A stretch of 13,372 nucleotides of DNA from Chitinivibrionales bacterium (GTDB lineage: Bacteria; Fibrobacterota; Chitinivibrionia; Chitinivibrionales; FEN-1185), in contig JAQUMP010000037.1 of assembly GCA_028718065.1 (NCBI GenBank), positions 1 to 13,372 of the forward strand, read 5' to 3'. The notes under the pieces are model-generated. The model was not told where the DNA came from. It made no database searches and worked only from the letters and a program-made list of their open reading frames with translations. Positions within the stretch are counted from its first letter, which is position 1. The number at the start of each line of letters is the position of its first letter. This document shows positions 1-6,563 of this stretch, in pieces. Both the position numbers and the translations under genes were made by a program.

Positions 1-582
1 GAGTTCGGCACGCTCAACAATCTTCCGACGATCCCGATCATGCTCACCAACGGCCGGAGCAAGGGCATGAGCGTCTGGATTGCCCTGCAGGACATGGGGC
101 AGATTGACAAAATATACGGGAAGGAAATCTCACAGACCATAATAAACTCATGCGCGACGACCTTTACTTTTGCCGCCAACGACCCATATACCGCGGATTA
201 TCTCAGCAGGAAAATCGGCGACCGGGAAATACGGCAAACCAATGTCTCCGAATCGTCCGGCGGCGGGATCAAGGGAACCTCCTCGCAAACGACCTCCCAG
301 CAAACCCTTAATGAGCGCGTCGTGCTTCCTTCGGAGATCATGAACCTTCCCAATCTTGTCATGCTTCTGAAACTTCCGGAATACAATGTTACCCCGGTCG
401 CTCTTGAGATTGTTGCCATTCCACATAGCCAGGTCTCGTTTGTGCCGCGCGACGATATCGGCCTTATGACCGAGGCGGCCGCCCCGGCGGCGGCCGGGCG
501 GCCGTTAGAAATCCCGGAGCCGAAAAATAAAGTGGCCGAAGGAGAAAAGGAAGAGGAAGAGGATGAGCGGTATTTTTTGTAA
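1..582 (+). CDS. traD: Type IV coupling protein (TraD/VirD4-like), C-terminal part
   Basis: The reading frame is open from the first base, so the 5' end is outside the window and only about 193 C-terminal residues are visible. The fragment begins with EFG, which fits the end of a Walker B motif (DEFG), followed by a run rich in the small conserved residues of the TraD/TrwB AAD-binding family: RSKGMSVWIALQD and then GQIDKIYGKE. Family knowledge: these hexameric inner-membrane ATPases connect the relaxosome to the type IV secretion channel and pump DNA during conjugation. The last ~50 residues are low-complexity, Ala/Pro- and then Glu-rich (ending EKEEEEDERYFL), as is common for coupling-protein tails that contact relaxosome proteins. 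It is the only clear transfer gene here. It is fairly GC-rich, unlike the AT-rich gene that follows 36 bases later. A related AAA+ ATPase of the HerA/TraG group is a less likely alternative. Confidence 0.85.
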   Translation, partial: EFGTLNNLPTIPIMLTNGRSKGMSVWIALQDMGQIDKIYGKEISQTIINSCATTFTFAANDPYTADYLSRKIGDREIRQTNVSESSGGGIKGTSSQTTSQQTLNERVVLPSEIMNLPNLVMLLKLPEYNVTPVALEIVAIPHSQVSFVPRDDIGLMTEAAAPAAAGRPLEIPEPKNKVAEGEKEEEEDERYFL

Positions 583-618
583 AAAAGATCACACAATTCT
601 ATATCGGGAGGGAAATAA

Positions 619-1752
619 ATGAAAAAAACGACTTTTAATCCAAAGCCAATAGCTAATCTGTTCCATATTGCTCAACGGTGGATAACGATTAAAGTTGTTG
701 TTGAAAAAAACGCATATTCAAAAAAACCAGGTCTTAAAATTTGGAACAACGAACTTGATAAATTCAAGAAAAAAGCCCTTCGAATGAAAATAATGAGTGT
801 TATACATTCTGGTCTTATTCGACACGGGGAAGAGGGTAATTTTGATCCTAAACATGAGAAAAATATTCAAGGTGCTATTGTAGAAGATTTAGCAAAATGG
901 AATAGATATATAGTTCCGAAGTCACTTCCATCTCTCATTATTGAGCCAGGTAAAAATAGAGGGAGACTTATAGAATTTTCGTCCATGCTTGGCGAATCTT
1001 TAGCTGCATTTGTTTTTCAAGCAAGGCACCCATCCTTACCAGCAACTATGCGTCGATTGCCAGAATCAAACGATTCAGATGTTGATTTCCTTATAACGGA
1101 CAAAATTGGGAATATTATTGCTATAGAAGCTAAGGGTAAAAAAAATGGAGTCGGTTGTAAGTCAGAACTCAAAAAAATAAAAAAGAGCAAAAAGAAAAGG
1201 CCTGCTTCTATTTGTTATACTTTATTTACATGCTATAAAACAGTTAGCAATACTGATCTTCAGGAGAGTTATTTATTATTAACCGATCCACCAACCGAAA
1301 ATGTACTGCCCCATGAAAGTTCGGTTGAATTTCTTGTAAGGCATTATATTAGCATTCTGTCAATTGTCGGTCTTTGGAGCATCCGAAAAAACCTGCTTGA
1401 AAGTTTTAAAAATGGTACTATAAATGAAACTCAAAATCAATTATTCTCACAAATACCGCGACCTCCAATTAAGGCAAGCATTAATGGAGAGCTGTTTTGG
1501 GGAAGATTTTTTTCGGCTCATTCGAATAGTGAAAGTGAGCACCAAGAAAAATTAAACATCTATTATTTCGGGATTTCCTATCAAATACTTGAACAACTGA
1601 GAATAAAAAACTGGAGCACCCTATTGGTAAAATCAAAACCGCCTAAATGTTTCAAGAAATTTGATCGTTTTTATAATATAATGCCAGACGGAACATTATC
1701 GATATTGTTTTCTAAGTCATTTGATATGTTAAACGATTCCCTTGATGCATAA
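619..1752 (+). CDS. Putative PD-(D/E)XK-fold nuclease, 377 aa
   Basis: I do not recognise a named family. The middle of the protein carries the spacing of a PD-(D/E)XK nuclease core: a helix with GES at 125-127 (candidate E126), then SDVDFLI with D154 and D156, a short turn, and IIAIEAKGK with E170 and K172, which would be the E-x-K metal and catalytic pair. A very basic Lys-rich stretch follows (about 173-195), plausibly DNA-contacting. The N-terminal 100 and C-terminal 180 residues show no motif I can name. The start has a good ribosome site (GGGAGGG, 7 nt upstream). The gene is markedly AT-rich compared with the coupling-protein fragment before it, suggesting separate acquisition. Its 3' end overlaps the start of the HA-repeat gene, so the two are probably cotranscribed and work together. 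Inference: the nuclease half of a two-gene DNA-targeting or defence system. The fold call is moderate; specificity is unknown. Confidence 0.6.
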   Translation: MKKTTFNPKPIANLFHIAQRWITIKVVVEKNAYSKKPGLKIWNNELDKFKKKALRMKIMSVIHSGLIRHGEEGNFDPKHEKNIQGAIVEDLAKWNRYIVPKSLPSLIIEPGKNRGRLIEFSSMLGESLAAFVFQARHPSLPATMRRLPESNDSDVDFLITDKIGNIIAIEAKGKKNGVGCKSELKKIKKSKKKRPASICYTLFTCYKTVSNTDLQESYLLLTDPPTENVLPHESSVEFLVRHYISILSIVGLWSIRKNLLESFKNGTINETQNQLFSQIPRPPIKASINGELFWGRFFSAHSNSESEHQEKLNIYYFGISYQILEQLRIKNWSTLLVKSKPPKCFKKFDRFYNIMPDGTLSILFSKSFDMLNDSLDA

Positions 1753-2710
1753 TATAAAGATGCACTCAGAAAATAAAGAATCCTCAGCATTAACCCCCGA
1801 AGATTTCCCAACGCTTTCAGAAAGCAAATTAAGACGGCTTTCTAGAAGGCACCTGCATCGAAAATGGCTGGAAAACTATCTCCGGTTGCGCCTTTTCTTA
1901 AAACAATTCGGCCGGTATCCGCATCTCAGGGAAGAAAACCCGAAGGGATTTACAATCGGTAGTTGGGTCAATACGCAAAAAAGCGCATTCCGAAATAGTA
2001 GATTACCTCTTTGGAGATATGAGCTTCTGGCCGCCATCAAGTTTTCCTGGCCCAGAAGAATTGCAAGCTGGCAGGAGGTGTTCAACCGGGCCGTTAAATT
2101 ACAGCAACGCAAAGGCGGGCCTTTGAGCAAATACGGCAATGTCACGAGGGAAGAACGATCATTGAAAAACTGGGTTTATAATCAACGGGTCCTTATCGGG
2201 AAAGGCGGATTGGAAAAGAAAAAAGTCAAACTTCTGGAAAAATCGGGTTTGCTGAACGATAAGAGAGAGCTTGATTGGAATAACGAGTATTCAAAAGTAG
2301 CGGCATTTATCAGGAAAAACCGCCGCCTTCCGTCCGCCCATAGCGCAAACAGGGAGGAAAAACATCTTGGTAAATGGCGATTGCTCTTTGCCGGGAAATA
2401 TCAGAAAGGCAAAATATCAGAGAGGCAGTCTGAAAAAATAGCCGCTCTTGGACTTGACAATAAGATACGCGACCTTAAATGGAATAGTAAAATATCGACG
2501 ATCAGGAAAATATTGGAATCCGGCATTAAAGCCGGCAAAATATCGGGTAAGAAGAATTTTCGCAGGAGTCTCGGCAAGAACCTTTATTATTGGTTGTTGA
2601 AACAGCGTCGTGATTATCAAAAAGGAATTCTTGAGGGAAACAGAGCCGGGATTTTAAGAGAAAATAAATTGCTTTATAACGATGATTGGCTGAATCAAAT
2701 TAAACCTTAG
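1745..2710 (+). CDS. Tandem helicase-associated (HA) domain protein, 321 aa
   Basis: The protein is built from about four copies of a 60-70 residue unit, at roughly 41-102, 108-170, 178-236 and 246-315. Each starts with W and a helix, has a basic loop near R-x-P or similar, then a K/G-x-W segment (GSWVNTQ, KNWVYNQR, GKWRLLF, YYWLLKQRR), a KG or RN turn, and a final Leu-rich helix. This matches the plan of the helicase-associated domain found in tandem at the C-termini of some superfamily 2 helicases and thought to bind nucleic acid. No helicase motifs are present, so this is a stand-alone HA protein. It is very basic. The first ATG at 1745 overlaps the nuclease stop by 8 nt. An in-frame TTG at 1742 and ATG at 1760 are alternatives, and none has a strong ribosome site, which suits translational coupling. 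Inferred role: DNA recognition partner of the upstream nuclease-like protein. Confidence 0.65.
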   Translation: MHNIKMHSENKESSALTPEDFPTLSESKLRRLSRRHLHRKWLENYLRLRLFLKQFGRYPHLREENPKGFTIGSWVNTQKSAFRNSRLPLWRYELLAAIKFSWPRRIASWQEVFNRAVKLQQRKGGPLSKYGNVTREERSLKNWVYNQRVLIGKGGLEKKKVKLLEKSGLLNDKRELDWNNEYSKVAAFIRKNRRLPSAHSANREEKHLGKWRLLFAGKYQKGKISERQSEKIAALGLDNKIRDLKWNSKISTIRKILESGIKAGKISGKKNFRRSLGKNLYYWLLKQRRDYQKGILEGNRAGILRENKLLYNDDWLNQIKP

Positions 2711-2735
2711 TTTTTTATAGCGGGAAACCATAATA

Positions 2736-3164
2736 ATGCCTGAATACATAGTATGGCGTGACGAATTCAGCGTGCGATTTGACGAAATTGACAAACAGCA
2801 CTGGCAGATTATCGGCATCATAAACGAAATGTATCAGTGTGTAAAAGGCAATGGAACTGAAGATAAATTTGTCGAGGCCCTGGGCGATCTTAAAACCTAT
2901 ACCGAAACGCATTTTGCCTATGAAGAAGGCATAATGCGTCTTGCGGAATTTCCGGCGATTGAGGAACATGAAAAGTTGCATCATGCAATGGCCGAGAAAA
3001 CCGCAGGACTTTTCAAATTAAAATTAGGCAATAAAAGTCAGATCAAAGAAAAGGCGCTTGATTTTTTGAAGGAATGGTGGGTAGGTCACATTCGGGCGAA
3101 GGACGTTGAATACATTCCCTTTGTGGAAGCATTGAGTGCAAAAATTAAAAATGGCGGCGGATAA
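2736..3164 (+). CDS. Bacteriohemerythrin
   Basis: This 142-aa protein is a single-domain hemerythrin: a four-helix bundle with a di-iron centre that reversibly binds O2, used for oxygen sensing, storage or delivery in microaerophiles and anaerobes. All expected ligands are visible at family spacing: H22 (in DKQHW), H59 and E63 (HFAYEE), H78 and H82 (HEKLH), H118 and D123 (GHIRAKD). The N-terminal YIVWRDEFSVRFDEID is also typical. Length is normal and the gene looks intact. No signal peptide or membrane segment is seen, so it should be cytoplasmic. It lies 25 bp after the HA-repeat gene, on the same strand, but its function has no obvious link to it. The ribosome site is weak (GGGAAA, about 10 nt upstream). 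It could be chromosomal background or cargo on the element. Confidence 0.93.
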   Translation: MPEYIVWRDEFSVRFDEIDKQHWQIIGIINEMYQCVKGNGTEDKFVEALGDLKTYTETHFAYEEGIMRLAEFPAIEEHEKLHHAMAEKTAGLFKLKLGNKSQIKEKALDFLKEWWVGHIRAKDVEYIPFVEALSAKIKNGGG

Positions 3165-3207
3165 GGCGGGCTTCCCGACTATAATATTTGTCAATGAGTA
3201 CTATCAT

Positions 3208-4176
3208 TTAGAACACATCCAGGTTGACTCCCCGGCTGGAATTGGATTTCATCTTTTCAATGATCTGCATTATCCCCGGTTCGCTTAAAAAAGGCCGGAA
3301 ATTTGGTTCGTTCAGCACCGAGCCGGCATCGACAAATCCGAGGCTAACCGCAGCTTCCAGTTCCCGAATAATACCCGCAACATCCTTCTTGCAGGCGTAA
3401 ACCTCAGCCATCAACCGATGAAGGTTAGGGTCCTTATCATCAATCATTGAAGCCTTCATCAATGCATAGAGCATGCCGTCGGCATCATCAAGCTTATCAT
3501 ATATGCGAGCAAGCATTAGCCATGGAGCAAGTTCATGAGGAGATATTTGAGCAGTTATCTTGGCGTGTTTGAGGGCAAGGTCAAGCCTTCCGATCTCAAT
3601 AAAGCCGGCCGCTAAAGAATAATGCGTTGATAGTTGGGTTTTCTGTTGACTTGAGGTCTCCATATCCGCGAGCAGGCAGAAATTATCCTTATTGAGCCTT
3701 GAGGGAATTTCATTAAACGGCCAGAGATAAGCGCCTCGACCCACGTTGCTCAGATCGATACCCAGGTATACTCCATTCATTTTTCCCGATTCGCTTAAGA
3801 GCAAAATTTCAGATTCCGCCTGCTTCAATTGCGCATGGTCGAAATCCAATTCAGCGGTTTCTCTTTCTGTATGGGCAAAGTAGATGATCGTCGTATTCCC
3901 TTTTTTTGTTGGGAAGAAAATACTTGAGACTTTTCGCCCGCTTGGGGACATATTGATAGCGGTTTTATTCTGGGCGTCCGTAATCCGCTGCCGAATCTTT
4001 TTCTTAATGGTTTCCCAGAGGTCCTTCCCTATTTCGCTCAGAAAACCGCTTCCGATTCCCGACAAGACCGCCACAATGATAAGAGGAAACAGCTCTTGGC
4101 CGGAAAGCGCCCCTCCGATGGAATACTCCTCAAGCGCAATTCCTTCGATATCATGACTTTTATCCATTTGCACCAT
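3208..4176 (-). CDS. TPR-repeat protein with N-terminal hydrophobic helix, 322 aa
   Basis: Residues ~28-47 form one hydrophobic stretch (LFPLIIVAVLSGIGSGF), followed by a charged segment with KKKIRQR, consistent with a single membrane anchor and a cytoplasmic remainder. Residues ~75-170 form an unrecognised alpha/beta-looking region. Residues ~182-283 hold about three tetratricopeptide-like helical pairs with the usual small and aromatic positions (for example HYSLAAGFIEIGRLDLALKH and PWLMLARIYDKLDDADGML), followed by the LNEPNFRPFLSEPG motif often found just after the last TPR. TPRs are protein-interaction scaffolds; the partner is unknown. The ATG at 4176 has GGAAAG only 3 nt upstream, whereas the in-frame ATG at 4167 has the same GGAAAG at about 10 nt and may be the true start. 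The gene converges with the hemerythrin gene, with 43 bp between their ends. Confidence 0.75.
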   Translation of the reverse strand: MVQMDKSHDIEGIALEEYSIGGALSGQELFPLIIVAVLSGIGSGFLSEIGKDLWETIKKKIRQRITDAQNKTAINMSPSGRKVSSIFFPTKKGNTTIIYFAHTERETAELDFDHAQLKQAESEILLLSESGKMNGVYLGIDLSNVGRGAYLWPFNEIPSRLNKDNFCLLADMETSSQQKTQLSTHYSLAAGFIEIGRLDLALKHAKITAQISPHELAPWLMLARIYDKLDDADGMLYALMKASMIDDKDPNLHRLMAEVYACKKDVAGIIRELEAAVSLGFVDAGSVLNEPNFRPFLSEPGIMQIIEKMKSNSSRGVNLDVF

Positions 4177-4243
4177 TCTTTCCGGTTTGAGATAATTTGT
4201 CTTTATGTAAATGTTGGAATCAAGCGCCCGAAATAGTTAGGAC

Positions 4244-4261
4244 TTTTCTTCCCGAAGAAAA
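4244..4261. repeat. Short inverted repeat, TTTTCTT/AAGAAAA
   Basis: A 7-bp perfect stem with a CCCG loop lies upstream of the TPR gene and downstream of the response regulator (both minus strand). A second imperfect pair, CCGGGAA/TTTCCGG, lies at about 4295-4317. Either could form a small hairpin in the intergenic RNA. Function unknown. Confidence 0.35.
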
Positions 4262-4324
4262 ATACATTAACTCTGAAGCGTCCGCTAATTTACACCGGGA
4301 ATATTGTAAATTTCCGGCAAGTAT

Positions 4325-4402
4325 AAAAAGGGCCGGCACGGAATCAGGCTGTCAGTTCATCGATACACTTCAACAATCGATCCACAATGCCGGCCCCTTT
4401 TT
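4325..4402 (-). terminator. Long stem-loop terminator enclosing the 3' end of the response regulator gene
   Basis: AAAAAGGGCCGGCA at 4325-4338 is complementary to TGCCGGCCCCTTTTT at 4388-4402, with one extra C in the right arm. Read on the minus strand, the GC-rich stem is followed directly by five T residues, the form of an intrinsic terminator. It is symmetrical, so it could also work for plus-strand transcripts. Unusually, one arm lies inside the coding sequence and the ~49-nt loop contains the last codons and the stop. The loop also holds a smaller ATCGAT inverted pair. Confidence 0.6.
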
Positions 4403-4700
4403 CCACTATCGGATATTCTCTCTGTTTTAGTTTAATCCTTCCCGGCGAAGACGTTACGATCACCGCTTTTATATTTCCGAAGACGGCTTCGATCTTTTCC
4501 AACAAGTCAACTCCGTTCATTCCGTGCATTTGGTAATCGGTAATAATCAAATCAGGCTTTAAGTGGTCGAAAATATAATTAAGGGCGATTTGCGGGTCGG
4601 TAAACCCTTGCACGTTAGTGTATCCATCTTGGTCCAGGATGAGCCTGAAAAGATGCAACGTCTCCGGTGAATCGTCGATTATGATGATTTTGTTTTTCAT
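4344..4700 (-). CDS. Single-domain response regulator (CheY-like receiver)
   Basis: This 118-aa protein is a lone receiver domain. Acidic residues D9 and D10 (IIIIDDS) would bind Mg2+, D55 in LIITDYQM is the phospho-acceptor, T83 in IVTSS is the switch Thr/Ser, and K101 in VEKG is the conserved Lys. No DNA-binding or enzymatic output domain follows, so it should act by protein contact, as CheY or Spo0F do. The frame extends further upstream, to 4814, but the ATG at 4700 is preceded by AAGGAGTG at suitable spacing, which fixes the start. No histidine kinase is encoded nearby, so the partner is elsewhere. The upstream region carries a long imperfect inverted repeat that would fall in the 5' untranslated RNA. 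Confidence 0.9.
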   Translation of the reverse strand: MKNKIIIIDDSPETLHLFRLILDQDGYTNVQGFTDPQIALNYIFDHLKPDLIITDYQMHGMNGVDLLEKIEAVFGNIKAVIVTSSPGRIKLKQREYPIVEKGAGIVDRLLKCIDELTA

Positions 4701-4739
4701 GGTGCACTCCTTCGGGAAATAAAAAGGGACGCGACAATC

Positions 4740-4858
4740 GTTCCGCCCTGCTCCGAGGTACTGGCGTACCCGATATACAAGACGGAAGAAAGCGCGCCCC
4801 GTGAAGGAATGCACTTCCCGCTCGTTCTGTATATCTTAAAAACGCCAGTTTTCGGAAC
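4740..4858. repeat. Long imperfect inverted repeat upstream of the response regulator
   Basis: Several complementary blocks are nested about one centre: GTTCCG (4740-4745) with CGGAAC (4853-4858), ACTGGCGT (4760-4767) with ACGCCAGT (4842-4849), GATATACA (4772-4779) with TGTATATC (4828-4835), and GGAAG near 4784-4788 with CTTCC near 4814-4818. The apex is a ~25-nt GC-rich loop. It could be a small MITE-like remnant, a structured leader of the response regulator mRNA, or a noncoding RNA. No ORF in it is convincing. Confidence 0.5.
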
Positions 4859-4912
4859 AGAACAAAAGTAAAAAGATTTTGAATAAAATTAAAAACCGCT
4901 ATTCGCTTTTCC

Positions 4913-4941
4913 TATAAAACTCCCTTCATAAAATCCGTCAA
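4913..4941 (-). promoter_or_regulatory. Possible sigma70-like promoter for the response regulator
   Basis: On the minus strand, TTGACG (complement of 4936-4941) is followed after 17 nt by TTTATA (complement of 4913-4918). The -35 box is good and the -10 is poor. It would give a leader of about 200 nt containing the 4740-4858 inverted repeat. Confidence 0.3.
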
Positions 4942-5384
4942 GTCTGTAAGGCATTAAAGTTTACATTTAGTAATTATATAATAATGTTCTATACCATGAT
5001 AAGATTTGTTCGGTGCTTCGGGTCTATTGGTGCGTTTTCCGGGTCAGCCTCCTTTAAAATTAAGCTCATCTATGCTCTTATGTCAAACAATATTTGATGT
5101 CATTTTAGTGCCGGGTTTTATCGACATTCCGGTTTTTTCTTGCCTTTCCGTTAAAAACGACCTCGTAGGAAGCCCTACAATCAACGATCACAGCTTCGGC
5201 CATGCTTTAGCACCCCCCTGTTTTTGGGGTTAAATTAAAAAGTTAGGACGATTAACAAAAATCGCAGACAGTGCCTGCGAAATTACCATTTGTCGGGAGA
5301 AGAGTCTCCCCCGCTCCGGGTTGGCGAAGACGCCTCTGCTTTTTTCGGTTGTATGCGGTTATAGGCGCGGTCCGGCAGACCGCA

Positions 5385-5410
5385 GGCCCGCCGGCGATCT
5401 TGCGCTACCC
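5385..5410 (+). repeat. Dispersed intergenic repeat, copy 1
   Basis: The 26-bp segment starting GGCCCGCCGGCGATC matches 9617-9642 at 23 of 26 positions; the three differences are all transitions. The upstream GACCGCA is also shared. Both copies are intergenic. The core GCCGGCGAT also occurs at 6351-6359. Confidence 0.55.
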
Positions 5411-5415
5411 CTTCT

Positions 5416-5432
5416 GCGGGGTTCAACCCCGC
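5416..5432. repeat. Perfect GC stem-loop downstream of the acyltransferase gene
   Basis: GCGGGG and CCCCGC are separated by TTCAA, 53 bp beyond the acyltransferase stop. It superficially resembles a tRNA T-arm, but no matching acceptor, D or anticodon arms are present. No clear T-run follows on the minus strand, so it is not a typical terminator. Confidence 0.5.
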
Positions 5433-5484
5433 AACGCCCCATTTGCAAGACCAAGAAAGAGCGCATTCGCTTTTATTCTTATCA

Positions 5485-6084
5485 CTATTCAATCTGCTTC
5501 ATTGCCAAATCCAAATCTCCTGTTGCCGGGAAAAACCTAACTTCGCAAAGAGTAAAGGGAGGAAAAAGCCTCGGAAAGACATTTCCTTTCGGCCATGCCT
5601 CAGCAAACCCCTGCAGGCGGCAGGGAATAATCGGAATCTCAAGTTTTTTAGCGAGGGCATCCGCTCCTTTTTTGTATGGAACGTCCTTCTGTCTTGTCCC
5701 GGCCGGAAAAATACCGAGATACCGTCCTCGATCTGCAAAAAGTTCTCTGCCTTCATTTACCCCCAAGCCACCATCCTCATTCACGGGAATACACCTGGCC
5801 CCTCGGATTAAAAATCCCATTAATGGGTGTTGCCAAAGCCTGCGCTTGGCTAAAAACCGTACATTTATTTCCAACTTACGAAGAACCAGGGACCAGAGCA
5901 CAATCCCATCCGCATGACTGCCGTGATTGGCGACGATTATAAAGCCGCCGTCTTTTGCACGGTGCAGATGTTCGATTCCAGCTACCTGCACTTTGCAAAT
6001 ACAACAAAAATAAAGGGACACTGCTCTGGATATGACGAACAGCACTACCCTATCAATTACCTTTGGTTTGTTTCTCTCTGCCAT
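5485..6084 (-). CDS. 1-acyl-glycerol-3-phosphate acyltransferase-like protein (PlsC family)
   Basis: This 199-aa protein has the PlsC/LPLAT layout. An N-terminal hydrophobic segment (about 11-30) may associate with the membrane. Motif I is NHGSHAD, with catalytic H54 and D59 (HX4D). Motif II-like residues are around FLAKRRLWQHPLMGFLIR (77-94). Motif III is FPAGTR (126-131) and motif IV is IPIIPC (150-155). The family transfers an acyl group from acyl-ACP or acyl-CoA to lysophosphatidic acid or a related acceptor, making phospholipid precursors. Motif III usually reads FPEGTR; here the Glu is Ala (A128), so substrate use may differ. Length is slightly short but complete. The ATG at 6084 has AGGA about 10 nt upstream. 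It is a lone minus-strand gene with no lipid genes beside it, so the exact acceptor cannot be stated. Confidence 0.85.
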   Translation of the reverse strand: MAERNKPKVIDRVVLFVISRAVSLYFCCICKVQVAGIEHLHRAKDGGFIIVANHGSHADGIVLWSLVLRKLEINVRFLAKRRLWQHPLMGFLIRGARCIPVNEDGGLGVNEGRELFADRGRYLGIFPAGTRQKDVPYKKGADALAKKLEIPIIPCRLQGFAEAWPKGNVFPRLFPPFTLCEVRFFPATGDLDLAMKQIE

Positions 6085-6141
6085 GATTGCTTCGTCCTAA
6101 TATCTGCATTATTCCCTATCCGAACCTCTCTTAAAATAAAT

Positions 6142-6176
6142 CAGCCAAAAGTTGCATCGAGCGACTTATTGGCTGG
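6142..6176. terminator. Imperfect hairpin upstream of the acyltransferase gene
   Basis: CAGCCAAAAGTTGC pairs with GCGACTTATTGGCTG with one bulge and a G-T pair, over a short ATCGA loop. A short T-run lies about 9 nt downstream on the plus strand. It may be a weak terminator or an operator-like site. Confidence 0.35.
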
Positions 6177-6483
6177 TAATCCCTGTTTTTAAAATCAAAA
6201 AATTAAGAGCCGGTCATTTTCATTCCCTTGTAAATCCCGCTATACCCCCCCACGGGAGAATAAATCAAAATACGGCGCAAGCCGGTTCGCGCAAGGGTAT
6301 CCCGCGCGATTGTGTCCTTCGGCACACCCTTTCAGGGTTTTGGCTCCCCCGCCGGCGATGACCGGTCCGCATTCCGTGTCGGTTGCACCGCACTGCATGT
6401 CGCCGGTCTTTGGCCCCGGCAGTCCCCCCAAAAATCTACAGGAGCCCCTCCCTTGCTGCGCTTCCGTCAGCGGTAACGTTCGG

Positions 6484-6505
6484 CCACGGGGGCGTTCCCC
6501 CGTGG
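6484..6505. promoter_or_regulatory. Perfect 9-bp GC stem-loop 59 bp before the module's first gene
   Basis: CCACGGGGG (6484-6492) and CCCCCGTGG (6497-6505) flank a CGTT tetraloop, followed by a G-run rather than a T-run. This argues against an intrinsic terminator on the plus strand. In single-stranded DNA or RNA it would fold stably. A regulatory or single-strand-promoter role is inference only. Confidence 0.5.
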
Positions 6506-6563
6506 GGGGGATGTGTCGCGTAGGCGAGACCAGTTAATAAACCCTTTAGAAAGGAAAAGAACA

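Larger units (their letters stand above)
4859..5484. other. Noncoding stretch with GC hairpins and a repeated core
   Basis: I see no convincing gene in these ~625 bases. The left half is AT-rich. The right half holds a series of compact stem-loops: GGGAGA/TCTCCC (5295-5310), GCGGTC/GACCGC (5367-5383) and GCGGGG/CCCCGC (5416-5432). Between them lies a 26-bp segment (5385-5410) also found at 9617-9642. GTAGG/CCTAC at 5165-5178 and CCCC/GGGG around 5214-5229 are smaller hairpins. A 32-codon minus-strand frame (5105-5203) begins MAEAVIVDC, like the start of thiolases, but loses all resemblance after that. Confidence 0.5.
6085..6563. other. Structured noncoding region ahead of the antirestriction module
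   Basis: No gene is supported in these ~480 bases. The left part is AT-rich with one imperfect hairpin (6142-6176). From about 6240 it becomes very GC-rich with many inverted pairs, for example CCGGCGA (from 6352) with TCGCCGG (from about 6409), and the perfect CCACGGGGG/CCCCCGTGG stem at 6484-6505. C-runs occur at 6245-6250 and 6425-6430. ORFs crossing it in several frames have improbable composition. I see no classic -35/-10 promoter for the plus-strand module. This is the likely place for its regulatory signal, and possibly for a transfer-related site. Confidence 0.5.

Noticed and set aside
4197..4430. Plus-strand 77-codon frame between the TPR gene and the response regulator
   Set aside because: It overlaps the 3' end of the response regulator and the terminator stem, has no ribosome site, and shows no recognisable motif.
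4701..4814. Upstream extension of the response regulator frame
   Set aside because: The extra 38 residues have no receiver-domain counterpart, and the ATG at 4700 has a clear AAGGAGTG site. The extension overlaps the long inverted repeat.
5006..5233. Plus-strand 75-codon frame
   Set aside because: Composition is irregular, there is no ribosome site, and it runs over hairpins and C-runs. I treat the region as noncoding.
5416..5432. tRNA gene suggested by a T-arm-like GGTTCAA stem-loop
   Set aside because: No acceptor, D or anticodon arms with matching complementarity could be found around it on either strand.
5271..5942. Several plus-strand frames opposite the acyltransferase gene
   Set aside because: They are antisense shadows of a gene with intact family motifs on the minus strand.
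6240..6431. Minus-strand Gly/Cys-rich 63-codon frame in the GC-rich leader
   Set aside because: It lacks a ribosome site, its composition follows the GC-rich repeats, and it lies in DNA better explained as structured noncoding.
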